From contig NC_016023.1 of the NCBI RefSeq assembly GCF_000169195.2, positions 2,232,001 through 2,296,000 of the forward strand: a stretch of 64,000 nucleotides of DNA, given 5' to 3'. Below the pieces are notes generated by a model. That model saw only the letters and a list, made by a program, of their open reading frames with translations, did not search any database and was not told where the DNA came from. Both the position numbers and the translations under genes were made by a program. Of this stretch, positions 19,853 to 27,957 are shown one piece after another. Origin of the DNA: Heyndrickxia coagulans 36D1 (GTDB taxonomy: Bacteria; Bacillota; Bacilli; Bacillales; Bacillaceae_C). The stretch's first letter is position 1, and every line of letters starts with the position of its first letter.

Positions 19853-20861
19853 CGAGAACAATGGGGATTTCTTACAAACGAAAGACATTGTAGCAGCATT
19901 TGAAAATTTATTGCCGGTCGTGCACCGGACACCGTTGAACGAATCGGCGACATTCAATGAAATGGCAGGGACAAGGCTTTACTTTAAAATGGAAAACCTG
20001 CAGCGCACAGGGTCTTTTAAAATCAGGGGCGCGCTGAATAAGATTACGAACTTAACAGGGGATGCGAGAAAAAACGGCGTGATTGCGGCATCTGCGGGCA
20101 ATCATGCGCAAGGTGTTGCGTTTTCAGCAACGAAACAGGGGTTGAAGGCAAAAATATATATGCCGGAAAAAACGCCGCTTGCCAAAGTATTGGCAACAAA
20201 GGCGTATGGTGCGGAAGTCGTGCTGACCGGCGAATCTTTTCAGGAAGCGTATGAAGCAGCTGTATTGGACCAGCAAATCACAGGGGCAACGTTTATTCAC
20301 CCGTTTGACGATTATGAAGTGATGGCCGGCCAGGGAACGATCGCTCTCGAAATGATCCAGCAATGCGCGGATCTTGATACGGTTGTGATTCCGGTCGGGG
20401 GCGGCGGCTTAATTGCCGGCATGGCCTGTCTCCTGAAAAATTATGATCCGAAAATCCGCGTCATCGGCGTGCAGTCCGAGGGGGCGCCTGCCGCCTATAA
20501 TCGCTTTAAAGGGATGGGCAACAGCCGGCTCGAACATGTTTCGGGCATTGCGGACGGTATTCTTGTAAAAGAGACCGGCCAGCTGACATTTCCATTAATC
20601 AGCAAGTATGTGGATGATGTCGTGACAGTAAGCGATGAAGACATTGCCACTGCCATCATTTATATGCTTGAACGCGAAAAAATGTTTGTCGAAGGGGCAG
20701 GAGCGGCGGCATTCGCGGCTGTATTAAGCGGCAAAGCTGGCGTTTCAGGAAAGCACGTCGGCATTGTTGTAAGCGGCGGAAATGCGGATCTGGATAAAAT
20801 TTCTCACTTCAAACGGCTGGCTACGGCTGGCAAAAAAAAACATAGGGTTGTTTCGCTTTAG
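19809..20861 (+). CDS. ilvA: Threonine ammonia-lyase, short form without ACT domain
   Basis: A PLP enzyme that makes 2-ketobutyrate for isoleucine. RTGSFKIRGALNKI holds the PLP lysine, SAGNHAQGVA follows, and VGGGGLIAGM is the phosphate loop. The protein ends at ISHFKRLATAG, so the C-terminal regulatory ACT region of classical IlvA (about 420 residues) is absent, as in TdcB-type enzymes. The start is unclear. The frame runs back to ATG 19809 inside leuD with no good ribosome site. A better-placed ATG at 19861 (behind AGGAG) is in another frame, and one extra G in the GGGG run after it would bring it into frame. Confidence 0.9.
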   Translation: MKFQNLKRLKTQECDENNGDFLQTKDIVAAFENLLPVVHRTPLNESATFNEMAGTRLYFKMENLQRTGSFKIRGALNKITNLTGDARKNGVIAASAGNHAQGVAFSATKQGLKAKIYMPEKTPLAKVLATKAYGAEVVLTGESFQEAYEAAVLDQQITGATFIHPFDDYEVMAGQGTIALEMIQQCADLDTVVIPVGGGGLIAGMACLLKNYDPKIRVIGVQSEGAPAAYNRFKGMGNSRLEHVSGIADGILVKETGQLTFPLISKYVDDVVTVSDEDIATAIIYMLEREKMFVEGAGAAAFAAVLSGKAGVSGKHVGIVVSGGNADLDKISHFKRLATAGKKKHRVVSL

Positions 20862-20875
20862 AACCGGGCACCAGA

Positions 20876-20932
20876 CCGGGGCATGCCGGGCGTTGTCACT
20901 AGGCTGTGCCCCGGGGCGCCTTTTCTTTGTGC
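20876..20932 (+). terminator. Probable terminator of the ilv-leu operon
   Basis: CCGGGGCA and TGCCCCGG can pair across a loop of about 27 nt, followed by a T-rich stretch (CCTTTTCTTT). The stem is weaker than the others in this window. Confidence 0.5.
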
Positions 20933-21005
20933 AGGCCGAAAAGGGAGAAAACGATACAAAAAAACAGCATCCTTTGTTACACTGATGTAGGAAAGAGGTG
21001 AAGAG

Positions 21006-22136
21006 ATGATTCAAACGGTATTATTTGATGTGGACGGCGTATTGCTGAGCGAGGAACGTTATTTTGACGCATCCGGCTTAACCGTCTGGGAATTGATACA
21101 TAGTGGCCATTATTTAGGGCTCGCACCGGAACAATTTAAAACAACCTTAACAGATGAGGAAATCAGGCGCATCCGGGCTGATGTTTTTCAACATGATGAA
21201 GTGCTGCGGTTTTTAAAATCGCGCGGGATGAACGCGAACTGGGATATGATTTATTTAACGTTCACCTGCCAGCTTTTACACTTGCTTTCCCAAATAAAGG
21301 AAAAGGAAGCGGGCCGGATCCGCGGCTGGCTGGCAAGTGAAATCGGTGATGTAACACTTCATGAAATGCGCGAGGTACTTGCACATTATCCGGTTGAAAC
21401 CGACTATAGCATCTTTTTAAACTGGTTTGCAAAGAGGCCTGAAACGAAACAGGATTTATTGAAAGTGTTGGATCAGCTTGCTTATGAAATCTTCGGGCTT
21501 ACAGATACGCAGCTTGGTAAAAAAGGCGCGCTCTGGTCGGTGTGCGAGCATGCTTCTCAGGAATGGTATGTCGGCGACCAAAATATTGTGGCATCTACCG
21601 GGAAGCCGAGCGTGCAAACGGGAAAAAAAGGGTTTCTCGATGAGGAGATTCCGCTTGCTGAACCGGAAAAAATCGGTGCCTTGTTTTCCTTTTTAGCAGA
21701 GAAAGGGCTGAAACTTGGTGTCGGCACGGGAAGGCCGCAGCTTGAAACGTACGGGCCGTTCCGGGCGCTTGGCTGGCTGCCGTTGTTTCATGAGGAGCAT
21801 ATTGTAACGGCGGACGACGTTTTAAAGGCGGAAGAGGAGCTTGGCGGCCATACGCCGCTTGCAAAGCCGAACCCTTTTACCTACCTGCTTGCTTTAAAGG
21901 GGAAAAACACGCCCGCCCGCGACTGTACGGAATGCAGCCTCCCGCTTGAAAACGGGCAGGAAATCCTGATTGTCGGGGACTCGCTTGCAGACCTGCTTGC
22001 TGCGCAAAAAATAGGCGCCCAATTTGCCGGCATTTTAACCGGCTTGTCCGGAAAAGAAGCAAAAGCCGAATTTGAAGAACACGGGGCAGATTATATTTTT
22101 GAAAATGTGGCAGACCTCAAAAACATATTTTTGTAG
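21006..22136 (+). CDS. HAD-superfamily hydrolase
   Basis: 376 residues. Motif I is FDVDGVLLSEERYFD at the N-terminus with the nucleophile and acid aspartates. Motif II is GVGTGRP at about 240, and motif IV is LIVGDSLADLLAAQKIG at about 325. A large helical cap of about 150 residues sits between motifs I and II, longer than in ordinary phosphoglycolate phosphatases. Phosphatase activity on a small metabolite is likely. The substrate is not identifiable. GAGGTG precedes the ATG. It lies just after the ilv-leu operon as an independent unit. Confidence 0.8.
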   Translation: MIQTVLFDVDGVLLSEERYFDASGLTVWELIHSGHYLGLAPEQFKTTLTDEEIRRIRADVFQHDEVLRFLKSRGMNANWDMIYLTFTCQLLHLLSQIKEKEAGRIRGWLASEIGDVTLHEMREVLAHYPVETDYSIFLNWFAKRPETKQDLLKVLDQLAYEIFGLTDTQLGKKGALWSVCEHASQEWYVGDQNIVASTGKPSVQTGKKGFLDEEIPLAEPEKIGALFSFLAEKGLKLGVGTGRPQLETYGPFRALGWLPLFHEEHIVTADDVLKAEEELGGHTPLAKPNPFTYLLALKGKNTPARDCTECSLPLENGQEILIVGDSLADLLAAQKIGAQFAGILTGLSGKEAKAEFEEHGADYIFENVADLKNIFL

Positions 22137-22138
22137 AG

Positions 22139-22171
22139 CTGGGGCATGCGAAGGCATGCCTCTTTTTCGCA
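22139..22171 (+). terminator. Rho-independent terminator
   Basis: GGCATGC, a GAAG loop, then GCATGCC and TCTTTTTC, directly after the HAD hydrolase stop. Confidence 0.85.
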
Positions 22172-22372
22172 GGACATTCCGCTACGTGAAAAATGGCATT
22201 TTTTGAAAAGAAAATTTTTGTAGGGAAATCTAACATGATCATTTTATTAATATAGTGTAATTTTGCCAGTTCCTCCATAAAAATGAAGATAAAAGTTTGA
22301 AAAAAATATTTTTAAATAAAATTAAAACTAACGTAATATTTTAACATCATAAAAAAAGGAGCGGAAATCTAG

Positions 22373-22405
22373 ATGGATAAGCCGGCATTTGACGGAAATC
22401 ATTGA
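22373..22405 (+). CDS. Possible 10-residue leader ORF upstream of the EIIC-like gene
   Basis: The AT-rich gap 22172-22475 has no gene of normal size. It contains AAAGGAG followed by ATG and a ten-codon ORF (MDKPAFDGNH, then TGA), 70 nt ahead of the transporter start. A ribosome site on so short an ORF suggests a leader peptide, but nothing else supports it. Confidence 0.25.
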   Translation: MDKPAFDGNH

Positions 22406-22475
22406 AGACGGAAACTAAAACAGAAACGGCGATTGTAACAGCTTTTAATTCGGAATATTTCAAGGAGTGGAAAAG

Positions 22476-23504
22476 ATGAAGCAAGCAACTAAAGATTATG
22501 TCATTGATAGGGCGTATAAAGCATCTGCCGGGGTAGCAAACGCTGTGCTCGTGACTTTGGGTCTGGGCCTTTTGTTTGAAACGTTCGGGAAATTCCTCGG
22601 CTGGGACGGCTTTTTGACGATCGGGGCAGCGACAAAATCGCTGTTGGCACCGGCCATCGGCGCAGGCGTTGCATACCAGCTTGGCGGCAATACATTGGTC
22701 ATTTTCAGTTCGATGGCTTGTGCGGCAGTCGGCGGAAACGCGATCGGCACAACCCAGGACGGCTTGATTACGATTGTTACCGGACAACCTGTAAGTGCTG
22801 TGCTGGCTGCAGTTGTCGCAACGTGGGTCGGAAAACGCGTAACTGGCAAAACAAAGCTCGATATGATGGCAATTCCGTTTGCCGCGATTCTTGTTGGCGG
22901 TGTTGCCGGCGTTGGCCTTGCTGCTGTCACCACGCCGTTTTTGCAATGGCTGAGCGGTGAAATTACGGCGTCTGTACAGGGTTCGCCGCTTTTCGGCTCA
23001 ATGGTTGTATCGCTCGTCTGGAGCATCCTGCTCATGTCACCTGCTTCTTCGGCCGCGCTTGCCATTGCGCTGCAGCTTGATCCGGTATCCAGCGCAGCCG
23101 CACTGATCGGCTGTACGGTCCAGTTTGTCGGTTTTACGGCAATGTCGCTGAAACAAAATGACTGGGGCGGCAATATTGCACAGTCATTGATTACGCCGAA
23201 AGTCCAGTTTCCAAATTTGGTGAAAAATCCGCGCCTTGTCATTCCACCGTTTGTTTCGTCGCTCATTTGTGCGCCGGTTGCAACGATGATGTTCCATTTG
23301 AAGGTGCCGTATGAACTCGGCGGGCTTGGCCTGAATTCTTTAATTGCACCGCTTAATATTCTCGCAAATCAGGGAATGCGCGTGCTGCTTGCTTATATTG
23401 CGGCAGGTGTGATTTTACCCATTTTTACAACGCTCGGCATCTATCATTTCCTCAAATTGTTCGGCTGGGCAAAAACCGGAGACCTCAGGATGGAAGTCCA
23501 ATAA
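22476..23504 (+). CDS. PTS EIIC-like membrane protein (PTS_EIIC_2 family)
   Basis: 342 residues with about nine hydrophobic segments and many GG/GxG turns. It resembles the stand-alone EIIC family PF13303, in which EIIC proteins occur without EIIA/EIIB partners. None lies nearby here. The start at 22476 has AAGGAG 8 nt upstream. Localisation is the cell membrane. A transport role is likely, but the substrate and whether it is phosphorylating are unknown. Confidence 0.75.
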   Translation: MKQATKDYVIDRAYKASAGVANAVLVTLGLGLLFETFGKFLGWDGFLTIGAATKSLLAPAIGAGVAYQLGGNTLVIFSSMACAAVGGNAIGTTQDGLITIVTGQPVSAVLAAVVATWVGKRVTGKTKLDMMAIPFAAILVGGVAGVGLAAVTTPFLQWLSGEITASVQGSPLFGSMVVSLVWSILLMSPASSAALAIALQLDPVSSAAALIGCTVQFVGFTAMSLKQNDWGGNIAQSLITPKVQFPNLVKNPRLVIPPFVSSLICAPVATMMFHLKVPYELGGLGLNSLIAPLNILANQGMRVLLAYIAAGVILPIFTTLGIYHFLKLFGWAKTGDLRMEVQ

Positions 23505-23544
23505 AAACCGGGTTGTACAAGCCTCATTTTGACTTGTATTCGAA

Positions 23545-23582
23545 AAAAGCATTCACAGCGTTTTGCCGTGAATGCTTTTTAT
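23545..23582. terminator. Bidirectional rho-independent terminator
   Basis: AAAAAGCATTCAC and GTGAATGCTTTTT form a perfect stem between the convergent EIIC-like gene and serA. Confidence 0.92.
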
Positions 23583-25208
23583 TTATACTTCTACAAAAGG
23601 TTCTTCCTGAAAGGTATAGCCGGTTGCGAGTTCCAAAGTCTGGACGGCTTTAATGCCGATTACCTCTTTTAATTGGTCCAGCACTTGCCGGCTTGCGGTT
23701 TTATCGAGCGTGAGCACCATGATCGCTTCCCCGCCGATTTCTTTCCGGCCCACCTGCATCGTGCCGATATTCGTATCGTTGCTGCCGAGAATCGATCCGA
23801 CCTGACCGATCATGCCCGGGATGTCCAGATGCCGGATATAAAGAAGGTGCTGTTCCGGGCGGAGATCGACACGGTAATCGTTCAGCTTCACGATGCGGCC
23901 GCCAAACCCGTTAATGATCGAAGCGCCGATATTCACTTGTTTGCCTTTTTTATACAGTGCCAGTTCCAAATAATTGGAGAAGCCCTTAAACGCCGCATTG
24001 CGCTGCAGATTGTATGTCAACCCCTGTTCTTTTAAGAGATGGAGGGCATTGACAAGATTAACGGTGCTGCCGAGATGGCGCGCCAGAATCCCTTTGATAA
24101 TCGTTCTCGTCAGCAGTTTTGTATCTTCATCCAAAAGCTCGCCGGCGTACGTAATTTCAATTTTTTCCGGCGCTTCATCCAAAAGCTGGATGCCGAGCTG
24201 TGCCACCTGTTCGCCAAGAAGGAGGAATGGTTCCATCCGTTCGCGGTTTTCCCCGGAAGTTTGCGGCATATTGATGGCATTGCGGATTTCCTCAGATTCA
24301 AAGATATGGATGATTTCGTCGCTGACATCCGCCGCCACCCGGACCTGTGCTTCGCGGGTCGACGCGCCGAGATGCGGGGTTACAGTAACATTCGGCAGTT
24401 CCAAAAGCCCCGGTGTGATGTCCGGCTCGTTTTCAAAAACGTCCAAGGCGGCCCCTGCAACGCGGCCTTCCTGAAGCGCCTGAAGCAGCGCCTGTTCGTC
24501 AACGAGCCCGCCGCGTGCGCAATTGATGATGCGGACACCTTTTTTCGTTTTTGCCAAAAATGCTTCATTGATCAAATGCTTCGTTTCTTTCATCAGCGGC
24601 GTATGGAGCGTGATGAAATCGGCTTGGGCGGCAATTTCGTCAAGCGTTGCTTTTTTGATGCCAAGCTTGGCCGCGCGTTCTTCGGTTAAATACGGGTCAT
24701 ACCCGAGCACGGCCATGCCAAATGCTTTTGCCCGTTTCGCCACTTCTGTCCCGATTTTTCCCGTCCCGATGATGCCGAGCGTTTTCTTGAAAAGCTCGAC
24801 GCCTTTGAACTTTTCACGCTCCCATTTTCCTGCGGCTGCGGACTTGTGTGCCTGCGGGATATTGCGGGAAAGGGAAAGCATCATGGCGAGTGTATGCTCC
24901 GTTGCGGAAATCGTGTTTCCTCCCGGTGAATTGACGACAATAATCCCTTTTCTCGTCGCAGCATCGACATCAATATTGTCAACGCCGACCCCGGCCCTTG
25001 CTATGACACGCAAATTGCCGGATGCCTCAATGATGTCTTTTGTCACTTTTGTTTGGTTCCGCACAATCAGCCCGTCATATTGGCCGATTGTGGCTTTTAA
25101 ATCTTCCGGCGCAATGCCCGGTTGGTGCTCAACGATAAAATCTTTGTGCGCATACAGTTTTTTTAAGCCTTCTTCGCTTACTTTATCCGTTACTAAAATG
25201 TTAAACAT
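23583..25208 (-). CDS. serA: D-3-phosphoglycerate dehydrogenase
   Basis: 541 residues, the long type. The N-terminal catalytic and NAD domains (GIIGTGKIGTEVAKRAKAFG near 145, NCARGGLVDE, and HLGAST with the catalytic His) are followed by the ASB intervening domain and a C-terminal ACT domain (about 455-525) that binds serine. It makes 3-phosphohydroxypyruvate. Its ATG overlaps the stop of the upstream aminotransferase by 8 nt, so the two are co-translated. Confidence 0.97.
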   Translation of the reverse strand: MFNILVTDKVSEEGLKKLYAHKDFIVEHQPGIAPEDLKATIGQYDGLIVRNQTKVTKDIIEASGNLRVIARAGVGVDNIDVDAATRKGIIVVNSPGGNTISATEHTLAMMLSLSRNIPQAHKSAAAGKWEREKFKGVELFKKTLGIIGTGKIGTEVAKRAKAFGMAVLGYDPYLTEERAAKLGIKKATLDEIAAQADFITLHTPLMKETKHLINEAFLAKTKKGVRIINCARGGLVDEQALLQALQEGRVAGAALDVFENEPDITPGLLELPNVTVTPHLGASTREAQVRVAADVSDEIIHIFESEEIRNAINMPQTSGENRERMEPFLLLGEQVAQLGIQLLDEAPEKIEITYAGELLDEDTKLLTRTIIKGILARHLGSTVNLVNALHLLKEQGLTYNLQRNAAFKGFSNYLELALYKKGKQVNIGASIINGFGGRIVKLNDYRVDLRPEQHLLYIRHLDIPGMIGQVGSILGSNDTNIGTMQVGRKEIGGEAIMVLTLDKTASRQVLDQLKEVIGIKAVQTLELATGYTFQEEPFVEV

Positions 25209-26361
25209 GTGCTTTCCATGCCTCCTCCGCTTTTTTCACCGCAATGCCGAAAGTGTCCCTTCCGTTCAGTTCGTGTACCGCCATTTCCAGCGCGGTTAAA
25301 ACGTTGATCACGTCAAAAGGCGTGCTGTAACCCATATGACCAATTCGGAAAATTTTTCCTTTCAGCTGCTTTTGCCCGCTTGCGACGACCATTGAAAAAT
25401 GATCCTGCAAATATTTTTTGATTGCCCCGGCTTGATCACCATCCGGTTTCACCGCTGTAACGGTCGGCGAAGCATCCGCGTCGTTTTCGACAAGGAGCGG
25501 AAGGCCCAAAGCTTTCACGCCGGCACGGGTCATATCGCGCAAAATTTCATGGCGCTTGATGACATTGTCCCAGCCTTCTTCCTCAATCATCCGGCACACT
25601 TCTTCCGCGCCAAACACAAGGGAAACCGGCGGAGTGAATGGAGTGGTCACAGCTTCATCATACGAATCGATATAACGGTTCAGGTCGAGATAAAACCGTT
25701 TCTCAGGGCCGTTTTTGATTGCCTCTTTGGCCCGTTTATTGACGGCGACAAAGGCAAGCCCTGGCGGCAGCATGAGCGCTTTTTGCGAACCGGAAACAAG
25801 GATATCAATCTGGTAATCTTCCATATTTGCAGGCACACCGCCAATGCAGCTGACGCCGTCAACGATATATAAAGCATCGGTCACTCGTTTTACAACGGCC
25901 CCAAGGTCTTTCACCGGGTTCAACACCGATGTGGATGTTTCGCAATAGGTGGCAAAAACCGCTTTGACCGGATCTTTTAGCCCCTTAAGGAACGTTTCCA
26001 GCTGTTCCGGGCGGCAGGCGGTTCCCCATTCTATATTGAGGCGGTGGACATGGGCGCCGTATGATTCGCAAATGGAAGCAAAACGCTCCCCGAACACGCC
26101 GGTGACAACGACAACGACATGGTCGCCTTCATGGACAACGTTGCAGACGGCGCTTTCCAGTGCGGATGTTCCGCTGCCGGCAATGACGACCACCGGTTCT
26201 TTTGTGCCAAAGACCGGCATCAGTTTTGTCGCCACTTGCTTCAGGCTATTTGAAAAGACTTCACTGCGGTGGGCGACCATAGGCTGGTTCATGGCCTGTT
26301 TTACGCGGTCCGGTACGGGTGTCGGGCCTGGTGTGAATAGCGATTCCTTACAAAAAAGCAT
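25201..26361 (-). CDS. Class V aminotransferase, probable phosphoserine aminotransferase of the serA operon
   Basis: 386 residues from the ATG at 26361, behind GGAGG; the longer upstream frame crosses the T-box and is rejected. The fold type I PLP enzyme starts with FTPGPTPVPD. VSGSQKALMLPPGLAFVAV contains the PLP lysine. By similarity it belongs to the alanine-glyoxylate/serine-pyruvate aminotransferase group, not the classical SerC group. Overlap with serA and a shared Ser T-box imply that it performs the phosphohydroxypyruvate-to-phosphoserine step. The substrate is therefore inferred from context, and the family is seen directly. Confidence 0.85.
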   Translation of the reverse strand: MLFCKESLFTPGPTPVPDRVKQAMNQPMVAHRSEVFSNSLKQVATKLMPVFGTKEPVVVIAGSGTSALESAVCNVVHEGDHVVVVVTGVFGERFASICESYGAHVHRLNIEWGTACRPEQLETFLKGLKDPVKAVFATYCETSTSVLNPVKDLGAVVKRVTDALYIVDGVSCIGGVPANMEDYQIDILVSGSQKALMLPPGLAFVAVNKRAKEAIKNGPEKRFYLDLNRYIDSYDEAVTTPFTPPVSLVFGAEEVCRMIEEEGWDNVIKRHEILRDMTRAGVKALGLPLLVENDADASPTVTAVKPDGDQAGAIKKYLQDHFSMVVASGQKQLKGKIFRIGHMGYSTPFDVINVLTALEMAVHELNGRDTFGIAVKKAEEAWKAHV

Positions 26362-26397
26362 GAGTACGTCAATCCTCCAATATAAAATTAAAATAAA

Positions 26398-26660
26398 ACG
26401 TCCCTCCGCCACAAAAAAATCCTTGTGGAGGAGGGACGTCATGTACCGTGGTGCCACCCTCATTTGCTGCGAAATGCAGCCTCTGGGAAAATAACGGCAT
26501 GTGCCGGGTGCGGCCTACATCAATTTCGGCCGGCCAGTTCAGAAGCGCTGGGCATTGTATCAGCAAAAGCATCGGTTCGCAGCAACCACCGACTCTCTGC
26601 GGCTTTTTGCAAATACGCCTTCTTCATCATTACTTTTCGAATATCATTTTGCTCTGTGCT
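26398..26660 (-). promoter_or_regulatory. T-box leader of the serine operon, Ser specifier (AGC)
   Basis: On the minus strand AGGGTGGCACCACGG (about 26447-26461) is the T-box. It is followed by the terminator stem ACGTCCCTCC / GGAGGGACGT with internal CCACAA/TTGTGG (26398-26441). Stem I carries AGAGAGTCGGTGG and the segment AGC-GCUUCUGAAC, which aligns with UGG-GCUUCCGAGC of the trp leaders and so puts AGC (Ser) in the specifier position. Confidence 0.87.
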
Positions 26661-26664
26661 AAAT

Positions 26665-26693
26665 ATTCTAACAGCTGATTTTAGTTCTGTAAA
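26665..26693 (-). promoter_or_regulatory. Sigma-A promoter of the serine operon
   Basis: On the minus strand TTTACA (26688-26693) and TAGAAT (26665-26670) are 17 bp apart, immediately upstream of the Ser T-box. Confidence 0.65.
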
Positions 26694-26747
26694 GGGAAAA
26701 ATGAAATAATTTAAAAATCACCGTATTTTTTGATTCGCGCAAACAGG

Positions 26748-27710
26748 TTAATAACCTTTTTTGTAGTCGACCAGATGAATGTCCGGCTTGTCACCAGCGA
26801 GATACCGTTTTAAATTCGGAATAAAGATATCCCGGACAACCCGTTCGTCGTAATGTTCGGTTGAGCCGGCCGTGTGCGGGGTAATGATCACATTTTCCAG
26901 CTCCCAAAGCGGGCTGTTTTCAGGGAGCGGTTCCTTTTCAAATACATCCAGTCCGGCACCGGCAATTTCGCCGGAGGCAAGCGCATCGGCCAGTTCTTTT
27001 TCATTTGCGATTTCCCCTCTGCCGATATTGATAAAAAATGCAGACGGCTTCATCCGGGCAAATGCTTCTTTCCCAAATAAATGGTACGTTTCTTTCGTAA
27101 GCGGCAGGCAGACGGCAACATAATCACAAAGCGGCAGCATATCATGGAGCTGCCCGTTCGTATACATTTCATCAACAAACTCGGCAGGCGCACCGGAACG
27201 CCGTACGCCCAGCACTTTCATCCCGAAGGCTTTGGCAATTTTTGCCGTTTCAAGCCCGATTTCCCCAACGCCGATAATGCCAATCGTCTTTCCGTGCATT
27301 TCCAGCTTTAACCCGGCATGGTCCCATTTCTTTTTCATTTGATTTCTGACATATGTATGGATTTTCCTTGTCAATGCCAGCATCATTGCAAAAATGGTTT
27401 CCGAAATCGGATAGGCGTGCACGCCGCTTGCAGAAGTGAGAAAGAGACCTTTTTTCTCAAATTGTTCGAGCGGGAAACTGTTCACCCCCGCACTCCAGCT
27501 TTGAACCCAGCGGAGAGCGGAATCTTCCGATAATGCATCTTTTTCCATTTTTTTCCGAAAGCTCGCAATCACTTCCGCTTTCTTCACTTCATTCTGCCAA
27601 TGCGCCGGATCCTTTCCGGCCAGTATGCGCCATTCCGGGACCAGTTTCCTGATTTCATCAAGCAGGCCGGGGGCAAGATTTTCCGCAATAATCATGGTTC
27701 TTTCCGCCAT
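26748..27710 (-). CDS. D-isomer-specific 2-hydroxyacid dehydrogenase
   Basis: 320 residues from the ATG at 27710, with AGGAGG 7 nt upstream. The NAD-binding motif GIIGVGEIGLETAKIAKAFG lies at about 145. FINIGRGEIANEKEL and the late PHTAGSTEHYDERV carry the catalytic Arg/Glu/His set. It resembles the GhrA-like glyoxylate/hydroxypyruvate reductases and related dehydrogenases. Cytoplasmic. The substrate is uncertain; hydroxypyruvate would fit the serine neighbours but that is a guess. Confidence 0.88.
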   Translation of the reverse strand: MAERTMIIAENLAPGLLDEIRKLVPEWRILAGKDPAHWQNEVKKAEVIASFRKKMEKDALSEDSALRWVQSWSAGVNSFPLEQFEKKGLFLTSASGVHAYPISETIFAMMLALTRKIHTYVRNQMKKKWDHAGLKLEMHGKTIGIIGVGEIGLETAKIAKAFGMKVLGVRRSGAPAEFVDEMYTNGQLHDMLPLCDYVAVCLPLTKETYHLFGKEAFARMKPSAFFINIGRGEIANEKELADALASGEIAGAGLDVFEKEPLPENSPLWELENVIITPHTAGSTEHYDERVVRDIFIPNLKRYLAGDKPDIHLVDYKKGY

Positions 27711-27957
27711 CAAACTCCCTCCTTTATTTCATTAAATCATATATTCGATATACCGCAAAAATTTCCTGCTTATTCTGGTAATTTTTGTCATATACTTTTC
27801 ACATTTACAAAAACCGCTATCCCTTCAGCCTGTAAGCCTTATCAATCATACGCACACATTTTTCCGGGTATAAAGCCCTATGAAAAAGCGACTAAAAGGT
27901 ACGATAAAAGAAATAGTGATAACCGCTATGAAAATGAACAAAAGGAGTTGCCCTGTC

